The translations under genes and the position numbers were made by a program. Below are positions 47,633 to 58,790 of a stretch of 64,000 nt of DNA, one piece after another. The notes below the pieces were generated by a model. The model was given only the letters and a program-made list of their open reading frames with translations, ran no database searches and was not told the origin of the DNA. Within the stretch, counting starts at the first letter, position 1, and each line of letters opens with the position of its first letter. This DNA comes from Anthonomus grandis grandis (lineage: Eukaryota; Arthropoda; Insecta; Coleoptera; Curculionidae), in contig NC_065564.1 of assembly GCF_022605725.1 (NCBI RefSeq), positions 8,286,698 to 8,350,697 on the forward strand, in the 5' to 3' direction.

Positions 47633-50519
47633 AAAAAAAAATAGTTTATGTAGTAATTTCAATATCTTTCCTAAAAATTAGGATGAAAGGCTTCGTAATT
47701 AGGGCAAAATAAAGTGAGTTGACGTAAAGCAAAAAATATCGAGTTAAAAAGACTGAAACCATTTAAGAGTTAAAGCGAGAGAAATATATAAAGAAAACTG
47801 ACGTAGAAAAGAAACAGAACCAATGAAAAAAGCATTGCAATCAAAAACCGAAGAGTGAAGAGTGAGTTGACGTAAAGCAAAAAAATACATTGTAAAAAAA
47901 TCTTTTAAGTTAGCACATTGAGCTGACGTGAAGTAAAACAAAGATTCTGAATATTAACGTAAGTTGACGCATAGCAAACAAAATAAATACACTGCAAAAA
48001 ACTATTGGGAAATTACGTTACGGCTGACGTGACGAATGATAAACAATTTTAATCTCATTATTAATAATTCAAATGATAAACTTGGTAAAAAGAGCCAAGC
48101 AGCGTAAGTTGACGTAAAGCAAAAAGAAACACAGCAAAAACATTATTCAGTTAGCATATTTGGATGACATGGGGAATGTCAGAAATAATTAAAAATGTGC
48201 ATACGTTGATAAAGTGAGAAAAAATTGAAAAGCAACAGCTGACGTAGATTAAATAGAAGTTCTTGTATAAATAACTCCAATGACAAATTTCGTTGAGTTT
48301 ACGTGAAGAAAAAAAACAGCAAAAAAATATTGAGTCAGAAATAATTTAAGACGCTTTTGCGTTAAAGCGAGAGAAATATTTAAAGAAAACTGACGTAGAA
48401 GAGAAACAGAAAACTAGCTAGCTGACGTAGAGTAAATAATTTCATTCGAATTAAAAAAGCGTTTTAATCAAAAACCGAAGAGAATGAGTTGACGTAAAGC
48501 AAAAAATAGACTGCAAAAGATGCTATTGAGTTAGTACATTTGGCCGACGTGGAGCCAAATAAACATTGTAACAATTTCAATATTCCCGTGAATAATGACG
48601 TAAAGTTTTTCAAAAGTGGGACAATTCAATAAGAAAAAGCGAGAAATCAAATTAGTAGCTCTCGTTACAAAGTTCATCTTTGCAATTATTAAGAACACGA
48701 TTTAACGCGTTATATTATTTAGTTTTTTTCACGTCAGCCGTAACGTGCTAACCCAATAATTGTTTGCAGTATATTTATTTTGCTTGCTCCACGTCAACTT
48801 AACTTCAAACTCTTTTTCCTATTCTTATTTTTTTTTTACGACAGCTGATGTTCCTTTAACAAATTTTTTGCACTTTTTTATTGAAATATTCCACTTTTGA
48901 ATAACTCTAGAGTTACTTGTTTTTCTACACGTCAGCCGTAATTTTTTACGTTAGATGATGTTGTTTTTACACCTCTCTAATAAATTGCTTAATTTTGGAA
49001 TATTATATAATTGTTATTAATCAGAGTCTTTATTTTTCTCTACGTCAGCCAAACATAAACTCAATAGATTTTCTGCAGTACATTTTTTACTACACATCAA
49101 CTCATATTCCTTTGCACTTTCTTACAGTGATTTTCTCTATTTTTTAACAGCTGTACGTCGTAATCTACGTCAGCCGACGGTTTTCCATACTTTTCAAATT
49201 TCATCAACGTACGCACATTTTTAATTATTTCTGACATGCCCCACGTCATCCAAATCTGCGAACTCAATAGATTTTCCTGTAAAGTATTTTCTGCTTTACG
49301 TCAGCACAATCTTATTTTCTCTCTTTACAAAGTTGATCATTGAAATTATTTAGTACAAGATTAAATGTGTTACTTTTAGTTTTTTTTTACGTCAGCTGTT
49401 GATCCTTTTATATATTTTTGCACTTTTTTATTGAATAGTCTTTATTGAATGAGTCTTTATTTTTCTCCACGTCAGTCAAACGTGCTAATTTAATAGTTTT
49501 TCTTGCAATGTATTTTTTGCTTTACATCAACTCACTCTCCTTTACTCTTTTTACAAAACTTCATCACTGAAATTTTTGAAAACAAAATTGTCATTGTTAC
49601 ATGGTTTATTTTTCTTCACGTCAGCCGTGACGTGCAAACCCAAAAGTACCATGCAGTATTTTCAAAATTCATTGAACACATTTCAATTTTTGTTCTTTTT
49701 ACGCATTTTTTGTACTTTTTTATTCAAATGTCTCACTCTTGAGTGTTTATTTTTCTCCACGTCAGTCAAACATGCTGGCCCAATAGTTTTTTTGCAATGT
49801 ATTTTTTTGCTTTACATCAATTCACTCCCCTTTCCTTTCATCATTAAGCCTATCATTAGAATTATTAAGAACAAAATTAGAATTATTAAATTAATTTAAT
49901 TCTTTATTTTTTCTTCACGTCAACTGACTCTCTTTTAAGCTCCGTCTCTCAATTTTACCATTAGTTAACATTTTTTTATACACATTTCTCGCTTTTTCTT
50001 ATTGAATCCTCCCATTTTTAAAAAACTTTACATCATTATTGACGGGAATATTGAAACATTATAACAATTTATTTGGCTCCACGTCAACCAAACGTAGCCT
50101 AACTCAACAGTTTTGCAGTGTATTTTTTTTGCTTTACGTCAACACACTCTTCCTTACTCTTTTTACAAACTCTCAAATTATTTTTTTTTCACGTCAGATG
50201 ATTTTTTTTTACACTTTTTAAATTTTGACTTGTTAAATTTTTTAATAACTCTACGTTATTATTTAAAGTTTGAATTTTTCTCCACGTCAGCCAAACGTGC
50301 TAACTCTAGTAGTATTTTTTGAAGCGCGTTATTTCTCCACGTCAGCCATGAGGTGTAGTCCAATAACTTTTTTAGTGTATTTATTTAGCTTGCTCCACGT
50401 CAACTGACCTTTAAACTTCCAATTTATTAAACATCTCTCCTAATTTTAGGTATTTTTTCCTACGTCGGCTGATGATCTCTTTACACATTTCTCTGTTTTT
50501 TCTTTGAAATTTTCCACTT

Positions 50520-51430
50520 TCCACCCTATTACAGCATGAACCAGAGAAACTGCCTCATTTACCACATACAGAAATTCCCCTGTACCTCTAGAAAACCTGA
50601 AACTATTAATTTCGTAAAATTGCTTTCGAAATTAAGCAGCCATGATTACTAATGTCACTTGAAAGGGTGAATTTGGAAATAGTTTCCCTAATAGAAAACC
50701 AAACTTTACTGCACGCCCCCCCACTCCCTCCCCCACCACCGAATCAATTTCATTAGAAACTTTAAATTGCTTCTGTCATTGGTATTAATGGAGGCCATCA
50801 AAAGCAATTCGAAAGTAACGGTCTTCGGTTTAAGGGATATCCATTTATATTAAGATAATAGGGAGAAATATATAGATTCACCGTTGAAAGGCAATTTTTG
50901 CCAACAAAAAGAACCCTTGCATTATATAAAAGGGTCTCAACGAAGATACAACAAAAGAAATCCCCTCAATATATTGCGTTCGCATCAAAAAAGCTGACGC
51001 TGATATATTTTCGAAGGTTTAAAATTCACGGTACAAGAAGTTCTCTTAAGGTCCTTAATAAATTTGTAAAATTTCCTTTAAGATTCTCTCCTTGAATGAC
51101 CTTTGTAGCAAACAAACCGAAGCCACGCCTCTCTATGGCAATTATCACATGATCGATTGTATATTTTTAAGCTAACAGTCACGTGATGCTCCTATTAGGC
51201 TCCTCCTAGAAGGTGACGTGGCGATTCAAGATGGCCGTCAAATGTATCGTACGAGGGGAAGGCGAAAAGATGTCAATGGGGTTTCTATTAGGACCTTTAT
51301 TAATTATTTTTAACTGCCTGGACTTAATAGTAGGGTTTAAGAATTCCTGAAAACTGGAGAAAAATGGTGCCAAATTAAGTATTTTCCTTTTGCAGAAAAT
51401 GAAATTCTTATGAAAGCCTTTGGGTTTTGT
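50520..51430. promoter_or_regulatory. Unique island, candidate non-coding regulatory DNA
   Basis: Non-repetitive. It has a C-rich patch (50715-50745), TTAATGGAGGCCATCAAAAG (from about 50787), ATCACATGATCGATTG, GTCACGTGATG (CACGTG E-box near 51180) and CAAGATGGCCGT near 51228, which resembles the YY1/Pho site. Small frames at 50898-51095 and 51206-51469 have no recognisable domain. Confidence 0.35.
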
Positions 51431-54400
51431 TGGTATTTTTTGTTGTATATCAATAGATTGAAAAATCACTTAATGCTGTTAGAGGCCTTACAAAAAACGA
51501 AATATTTCAATAACGCATTTAACGATTTTAGTGATTTTAGTTTTATATGAAAGCCATTGAGTCGTTTTACCAAAAAGAACTTTACAAGTTTTCTTCTAAT
51601 TACAACCGTTTTCAAGTTATTCAGTTGTTTTTCAACGGAATGAAAAAAATCTTGATGAAATCAAAGGCTTCACGAAAATCTAGATATTTGGAAAACGCAT
51701 GTAACGATTTTAATAATTTTGGTTCTATATGAAAGCCATTAAGTGGTTTTACCAAAAAGGCCTCTAGAAGTTTCCTTGTAAGTACAACCGTTTTCAAGTT
51801 ATTTAATTATTTCTCAATGGACTGAAAAAAATCTTGATACTGTCAAAGGTCTTACAAAAGTCTGAATATTTTGAAAACGCATTAAACGATTTTAATCATT
51901 TTAGTTTCATATGAGAGCCGCTGAGCTGTTTTACCAAAAAGGTCTCTAGAAGTTTTCTTCTAAGTTCAACCGTTTTATAGTTATTCAATTGTTTTTCAAT
52001 GGACTGAAAAAAATCTTAATGCTGTCAAAGGTCTTACAAAAGTCTGAATATTTCGAAAACGCATTTAACGATTTTAATCATTTTAGTTTCATATGAGAGC
52101 TATTGAGCTATTTTACCAAAAAGGTCTCTAGAAGTTTCCTTCTAAGTGCAACCGTTTTCCAGTTATTCAATTGTTTTTCAATGGACTGAAAAAAATCTTG
52201 TTTCTATTCAAGGTTCTACAAAAATCTGAATATTTCGAAAACGCATGTAACGATTCTAATAATTTTAGTTTCATATAAGAGCCGCTGGGCTGTTTTACCA
52301 AAAAGGTCTCTAGAAGTTTTCTTCTAAGTACAATCGTTTTCAAGTTATTCACGTGTTTTTCAATAGACTTGATACGGGCAAAGGCCCTACAAAAAGCTGA
52401 ATATTTCGATAACACATTTAACGATTTTAGTCATTTTAGTTTTATATGAGACCCATTGAGTTTTCCTACCAAAAAAGTTCCTACAAGTTTTATCGTAAAT
52501 AGAACGGTTTTCAAGTTATCCAATTGTTTTTTAATGGACTGAAAAAAATCTTGATTTTGTCAAAGGCTTTACAAAAGTCTATATATTTCAAAAGCGCATT
52601 TACCGATTTGAATCATTTTAGCTTTATACGAGAGTCGTTGAGTCTTTCTATCAAAAAGGTCTCTACAAGTTTCATCGTAAATACAACCGTTTTCAAGTTA
52701 TTCAATTGTTTCTCAATGGACTGAAAAAAATCTTGATACTGTCAAAGGTCTTACAAAAGTTTGAAGATTTTAATCATTTTTTTTTCATATGAGAGCCATT
52801 GAGCTATTTTACCAAAAAGGTCTCTAGAAGTTTCCTTCTAAGTGCAACCGTTTTCCAGTTATTCGATTGTTTTTCAATGGACTGAAAAAAATCTTGTTTC
52901 TATTAAAGGTTCTACAAAAATCTGAATATTTCGAAAACGCGTGTAACGATTTTAATAATTTTAGTTTTGTATGAAAGCTAGTAAGTGGTTTTACCAAAAA
53001 GGCCTCTAGAAGTTTCCTTCTAAGTACAACCGTTTTCAAGTTATTCAATTGTTTTTCAATGGACTGAAAAAAATCTTGATACTGTCAAAGGTCTTACAAA
53101 AGTCTATATATTTCGAAAACGCATTTAACGATTTTAATCATTTTAGTTTCATATGAGAGCCGTTAAGCTGTTTTACCAAAAAGGTCTCTAGAAGTTTCCT
53201 TCTAAGTACAACCGTTTTCCAGTTATTCAATTGTTTTTTAATAGACTGAAAAAAATCTTGTTTCTATTGAAGGTTCTACAAAAATCTGAATATTTCGAAA
53301 AAGCATTTAACGATTTTAATAATTTTAGTTTCATATGAGAGCCGTTGAGCTATTTTACCAAAAAAGTCTCTGGAAGTTTTCTTCTAAGTACAACCGTTTT
53401 CAAGTTATTCAATTGTTTCTCAATGGACTGAAAAAAATCTTGATACTGTCAAAAGCCTTACAAAAATCTGAATATTTCGAAAACGCGTGTAACGATTTTA
53501 ATTATTTAAGTCCCATATGAGAGCCGTTGAGCTATTTTACCAAAAAAGTCTCTAGAAGCTTTCTTCTAAGTATAACCGTTTTCAAGTTATTCAAGTGTTT
53601 TTCAATAGACTTGACACTGGCAAAGGCTTTACAAAAATCTAAATATTTCGAAAATGCATTTAACGATTTTAATCATTTTAATTTCATATGAGAGCCGTTG
53701 AGCTGTTTTACCAAAAAGGTCTTTAGAAGTTTCCTTCTAAGTGCAACCGTTTTCCAGTTATTCAATTGTTTTTCAATGGACTGAAAAAAATCTTGTTTCT
53801 ATTGAAGGTTCTACAAAAATCTGAATATTTCGAAAACGCGTGTAACGATTTTAATAATTTTAGTTTTATATGAAAGCCATTAAGTGGTTTTACCAAAAAG
53901 GCCTCTAAAAGTTTCCTTCTAAGTACAACCGTTTTCAAGTTATTCAATTGTTTTTCAATGGACTGAAAAAAATCTTGATGCTATCAAAGGCTTTACAAAA
54001 ATCTAAATATTTTGAAAACGCGTGTAACGATTTTAATTATTTTAGTTTCATATGAGAGCGGCTGAATTGTTTTACCAAAAAGGCCTCTGGAAGTTTCCTT
54101 CTAAGTACAACCGTTTTCAAGTTATTCAATTGTTTTTCAATGGACTGAAAAAAATCTTGATCCTGTCAAGGGTCTTACAAAAATCTGAATATTTCGAAAA
54201 CGCGTGTAACGATTTTAATAATTTTAGTTTCATATAAGAGCCGTTGAGCTGTTTTACCAAAAAGGTTTCTGGAAGTTTCCTTCTAAGTACAACCGTTTTC
54301 AAGTTATTCAATTGTTTCTCAATGGACTGAAAAAAATCTTGATGCTATCAAAGGCTTTACAAAAATCTAGATATTTCGAAAACGCTTGTAACGATTTTAA

Positions 54401-54560
54401 TAATTTTAGTTTTATATGAAAGCCATTAAGTGGTTTTACCAAAAAGGCCTCTAGAAGTTTCCTTCTAAGTTCAACCGTTTTCAAGTTATTCAATTGTTTC
54501 TCAATGGACTGAAAAAAATCTTGATACTATCAAAGGCTTTAGAAAAATCATAATAAATTG
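51430..54560 (+). repeat. 182-bp satellite
   Basis: About 17 copies with exact 182-bp spacing of ATGA(A/G)AGCC at 51547, 51729, 51911 and 52093. The unit has GTTTTACCAAAAAGGTCTCT, TACAACCGTTTTCAAGTTAT, CAATGGACTGAAAAAAATCT and GAATATTTCGAAAACGC. Near-identical 61-residue frames recur on both strands once per monomer because the monomer simply recurs. The opposite-strand pairs cannot both be genes and neither looks like a known protein. Confidence 0.95.
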
Positions 54561-56490
54561 AAGGCTTACCAAATAGGTCACTACCAGTTTTTGTAGCAGT
54601 TAAACTGTCAATTAAAAAAAAATCGTCCCCCTCTCCCTCCTCCTAAATCTCTAAAAACAGGAATAAAACTCTTCTTCCCTATGGAAGAAAACAACTGGAT
54701 CTCGACAACTGTTAAAATCGAGCATGTGACCCATCAAACTTCTTGAAATTGCACAATTTTCAACAGAACCTGCAGAATAAAATCAGCTTTTACCGGTTGA
54801 AGATGCCTATCAACCGAAACGTCGTGTTAAATTTGTCTGAAATAAAGAGAGAATTGTCAATAAATTTGAATAATTTAAATTTGATCGCAAGCATTCATGC
54901 CACGTACACAAATCACATACAAATTGAATTTATTTATTATATATATGTATATGTTAAACTCAGTATGTAATATGCCTTTTAAAATCTCTCTTCCGTCCTT
55001 GTTTCTCTCATGTCCGGAAGCTCAAATATTTCCCGTGCAGCTAGTCCGTGTTTAACAATACCCACTTGCTCAAAGTTAAATTATTTGCTAAATAAAGATC
55101 GTGGGGACTAAAACCGAGGGAAACTTTGGCATTATAATTTATGCCACATTGCAGCAAAGTTTCCAGAGTCTATTCTGGATTATTTGGAACTCTAGGAAGT
55201 ACTTTACTTAAATAGAAAACAGGCTTCGTATTGAACGGATACGACGCACACGAACATTTATGCATGAAGTAAATTTCGAACTCAATATAACTTTTAAGCT
55301 GTTTGAGGTATTTTTGAAATTCTTTTGCAGTTTTATAGAATGGACTCTAAGGAGTAATTATGTGTATTAACGGTTTTTGTAAGTCAAATCGTTCTTGAGT
55401 TAGAGCCTTTTGTTGCTCCCTAGATTTGAGGACTTACTCATTGAAATAAAATGACTATTCCAGGGTAAAAATTGGCTTAAGCTGAAATATTTTATGTTTG
55501 AATGACCCAGGTTTGATTTGAGATATGGACGTTTCTTCTTCTTCAAGTGCTATCTCCTTCCCTCACTTTTGATGTTGCAGCTCTAAACAACTCAATAGAA
55601 CAACAGCTGTACCGTTTTCCAAAGTTATTTAACCAGGACATACGTCTTCTTCTTCTTCTTCTTCTTTTCTTTCACATAATGTCTTGCAACAATGCATATT
55701 GCTCTTCCCTCCTCACTTCTTCAATATTTCCTTTTCCTTTCTTATTATTCCCATTACCACCTCGTTTGTTGCCATGTCCATCCAACTAAGATCCTTTTAT
55801 TTGCTCACACGAGATGTTTAGGCCTGTTTATCTCGTAAAGTAATTTTTTTTGAAAAAAATGACTTGTATAAAAAAGGAAGCCATATTTACGGAGAAAAGA
55901 TGTCAATAGTCCGTTTTATCGTAACTTAAACGGTTTATGCTCCAGAGCCGTTTTAGTACTCCAAGGTACCAAGCAAAATTTCGAATAGTTCACGGTGCAG
56001 AAAAGGCAACTTCTTGAGGGTTGATTTGAAAAAGCGCCCTTTCAATTCACCCTTGCGTCAAAGGTTTTTATATCTGTAAGTTTTAAAAAATTAAGAGAAA
56101 CCAACCAAATCTTCCTTCTAATATCTTCCCTAGTATGCGCTATAGCTTCTTTTTATTAAAGAAAACTCCGGCAAGAATTGTTTTAAAAAATACTGGATAT
56201 ATTAAAAAACACAACTAACTGCTTGATTACAAATAAAATGGAAAAGTTAAAATAAAGTAAACGGTTTTAAATGGTAAAACGATGACGATGAAAATGAGTG
56301 CGCTGCTCTCGATAATCTTAATACGAATTATAAATAATTTTCACACACGAGCCAATTTGGTTGTTCGAAAAAAAGGTGATACCACAAAAAAAATGCTGAT
56401 CTGGCTGCGGAAAGTCTGAAGGTTTTTACGAGTTGCATGAAATTGATATTTTGTCCATTTAATAAAACTACAAATAAGCTGCTGGCGCCA
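54560..56490. other. Mostly unique DNA with a possible Penelope-like remnant
   Basis: No gene recognised. A hammerhead-like motif lies at 54797-54824, a (CTT)n microsatellite at about 55645-55667 and a TTTGAGATATGGACG box near 55517. Sequence near 55890-55970 (CGTTTTATCGTAACTTAAAC, GAGCCGTTTTAG) faintly resembles the 182-bp satellite. The frame at 55547-55789 is the pyrimidine repeat read as protein. Confidence 0.45.
54797..54824 (+). other. Hammerhead-ribozyme-like motif, possible Penelope-like element remnant
   Basis: TTGAAGA (54797-54803) followed by CCGAAACGTCG matches the CUGANGA...GAAACGUC layout of minimal hammerheads in Penelope-like elements except for C to T at the first core base. 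A perfect 7-bp stem CGGTTGA/TCAACCG (54794-54800 and 54810-54816) overlaps it. The copy is probably inactive. No reverse transcriptase remains in the flanks. Confidence 0.4.
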
Positions 56491-58370
56491 CTGAGGCAGT
56501 TAAGGATTGTACACCTAGTTATTAAGATATGGAATTTTTAAGTGAGTGGTCACCTTGAAGATCACACGTTGCTTTTGGACACCACTACTTAAGAATGCTA
56601 ATGTTTCCTAAAGTTTTGATCGGATTGGTTTGAGTTATAATCATTATTTGTTGTCCCTACTCTTCTGATTATCACGATATATATTTAACGGAAATATCTT
56701 CATTAGTTATTAAGATATCGAACTTTGAAGTGAGTGGTCACCTTGAAAATCACATGTTGCTCTTGGACACCATTACTGAACAATGCTAATGTTTCCTAAG
56801 TTTTGGTTGGATTGGTTTGAATTATAAGCATTGTTTATTATGCCCACTCTCCTGACTATCATGCTTTTTGTTTAATCGAAATATCTTTACTAGTTGTTAA
56901 GATATGGGACTTTGAAGTGAGTGGTCACCTTGAAGGACATACGTTGCTTTTGGATACCACTACTGAAGAATGCAAATAGTTCCTAAAGTTTTGATTTGAT
57001 TAGTTTGAGTTATAAGTATTATTTATTGTGCTTACTCTTCTGACGGTCATGCATTTCGTTTAATGGAAATATCTTTACTAGTTATTAAGATATCGAACTT
57101 TGAAGTGAGTGGTCACCTAGAACGACATACGTTGCTCTTGGATACCACCACTGAAGAATGCAAATATTTCATAAAGTTTTGATCGAATTGGTTTAAATTA
57201 TAAGCATTATTTGTTATTCTTACTCTTATGACTATTATGTTTTATGTTTAATGGAAATTTCTTAACAAGTTATTAAGATATCGAACTTTGAAGTGTGTGG
57301 TCACCTTAAAGGTCACTTGTTGCTCTTGGACACCACTACTAAAGAATACTAATATTTCCTCAATTTTTGCTAGGGTTGTCTTAGGGCATTAATATTATTT
57401 ATAACACATACTCTTTTGAATATCCTAGTTTTTGTTTTATAAAAATATCCCCACTAGTTTTTGAGATATCAGACTTTGAATTCAGTAGTCACCTTGACGA
57501 TCACACTTTACAATTGGACACCACTACTGAAGAATGCTAATATTTCATAAAGTTTTGATCGAAGTGGCTTAAGTTATAAGTATTATGTGTTGTGCCTATT
57601 TTTCTAATTATCATGCTTCTTGCTTAATGAAAATACCTTTACTGGTTATTAAGATATGGAACTTTGAAGTGAGTGGTCACCTTGAAGGACACACGTTGCT
57701 GTTGGACTCCACTACTGAGAAATGCTAATATTTCATAAAGTTTTGGTCGGATTGGTTTAAATTATAAGCATTATTTGTTGTACTCATTCTCCTGACTATC
57801 ATGCTTTTTATTTAATGGAAATATCTTTACTAGTTGTAAAGATATGGACTGAAGTGAGGGGCCACCTTGAAAATCACACGTTGCTTTTGGACATCACTAC
57901 TGAAGAATGCTAATGTTTCCTAAAGTTTTAAATGGATTGGTTTAGATTATGAGCATTATTTATTGTGCCTACTCGTCTGACTATGATGCTTTTTATTTAA
58001 AGAAAATAACTTCACTATTTATTAAGATATGGGACTTTAAAGTGAGTGACTACCTTGAAGATCACGCGTTGCTTTTGTACACCACTACTGAAGAATGCAA
58101 ATAGTTCCTAAAGTTTTGATTTGATTAGTTTGAGTTGTAAGCATTATTTATTGTACTCACTCTTCTGACTATAATACTTTTCGATTATTGAAAATATCTT
58201 CACTAGTTATTAAGAAATCGAACTTTAAAGTGAGTGGTCACCTTGAAGATCACACCTTGCTCTTGGGCACCACTACTAAAGAACGCTAATATTTCGTTAA
58301 TTATTACTAGGACTGTTTTAAACTATAAACAATATTTTTAAAGAACACTTTTCTGAATGTTATGGTGTTT
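56490..58370 (+). repeat. 188-bp satellite B, plus array
   Basis: About ten copies with AGTGAGTGGT starting at 56541, 56729, 56916 and 57104. The unit has ACTAGTTATTAAGATATCGA, AGTGAGTGGTCACCTTGAAG, GACACCACTACTGAAGAATG and ATCATGCTTTTTGTTTAATG. It is distinct from the 188-bp repeat A apart from a shared ACTAGTT...ATATC...AACTT core. Confidence 0.94.
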
Positions 58371-58790
58371 ATTCAATGAAGATCCTCCCATTCGTTCCAT
58401 ACATTTTAAACTTTAAAGTGCGTGATTCCTTTAGAATAAAATCTATCTGCTTTATGTCTATCAAAAATACAACCTCCTCCCCTTCTCAGAAAAGAATTGG
58501 GTCGACCAATAATAAAAGACGTTTGATCGATTCAATATAATCCAAACTAAATCTCCAGATAGCATGCATGCTTTTAAACTTTTATAATAAAACCTCCTAT
58601 AGTCAGCATCCAGCTTAAGCTTACGAAAGCGTTTTTACCTTGGGAATAATAATTTCGCGTGCTAAAAATAACCCTTTGAGACAAAGGGTTTACGGCGTAC
58701 GTAAGCCCTTGAAAAACTCGTAAGGTTTCATTATAAAACAATTATTCGTCTGAGTATGTATTAAGTTACAAGGGGTTTAATTAACAAAAA
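58370..58790. other. Unique island between mirror-image satellite arrays
   Basis: About 420 bp without the satellite. It includes a GCATGCATGC-like stretch near 58564 and GGTTTACGGCGTACGTAAGC near 58688. No gene was recognised. It is the axis where satellite B changes strand. Confidence 0.5.

Larger units (their letters stand above)
41050..49790 (+). repeat. 4.35-kb tandem direct duplication inside the CGTCA array
   Basis: Landmarks recur with a near constant offset: 41728 to 46076 (4348) and 43277 to 47618 (4341), and about 4.37-4.39 kb for 44321 and 45120. The copies are about 41.05-45.4 and 45.4-49.8 kb. A shorter direct relation (offset 2197) links 39.3-40.8 with 41.5-42.9 kb. Confidence 0.8.
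34790..50520. repeat. CGTCA (CRE-half-site) array, about 15.7 kb
   Basis: A complex array in which nearly every 50-100 bp carries CGTCA. Two site types alternate: TTTTGCTTTACGTCAACTCA and CTTCACGTCAGCCGTAACGT, linked by CTCTTTTTACAAAGTT and AATAGTTTTTTGCAGTGTAT. I counted about 17 CGTCA/TGACG in 39001-40000. Orientation by block is minus 34.88-36.55, plus 36.55-37.59, minus 37.59-38.81, plus 39.1-43.28, minus 43.29-44.27, plus 44.28-47.62, minus 47.63-48.65 and plus to the end. Every open frame here (Phe/Leu/Ser-rich, FFTS or LHVS repeated) is repeat translation. Confidence 0.92.

Noticed and set aside
34868..50322. Dozens of Phe/Leu/Ser-rich open frames of 60-156 codons on both strands
   Set aside because: They lie inside the CGTCA array, repeat with the units, occur in overlapping frames and on both strands, and have no recognisable domain.
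51547..54493. Nearly identical 61-residue frames on both strands
   Set aside because: Each spans one 182-bp monomer and recurs because the monomer recurs. Opposite-strand versions overlap, and there is no sign of selection on the protein that can be read by eye.
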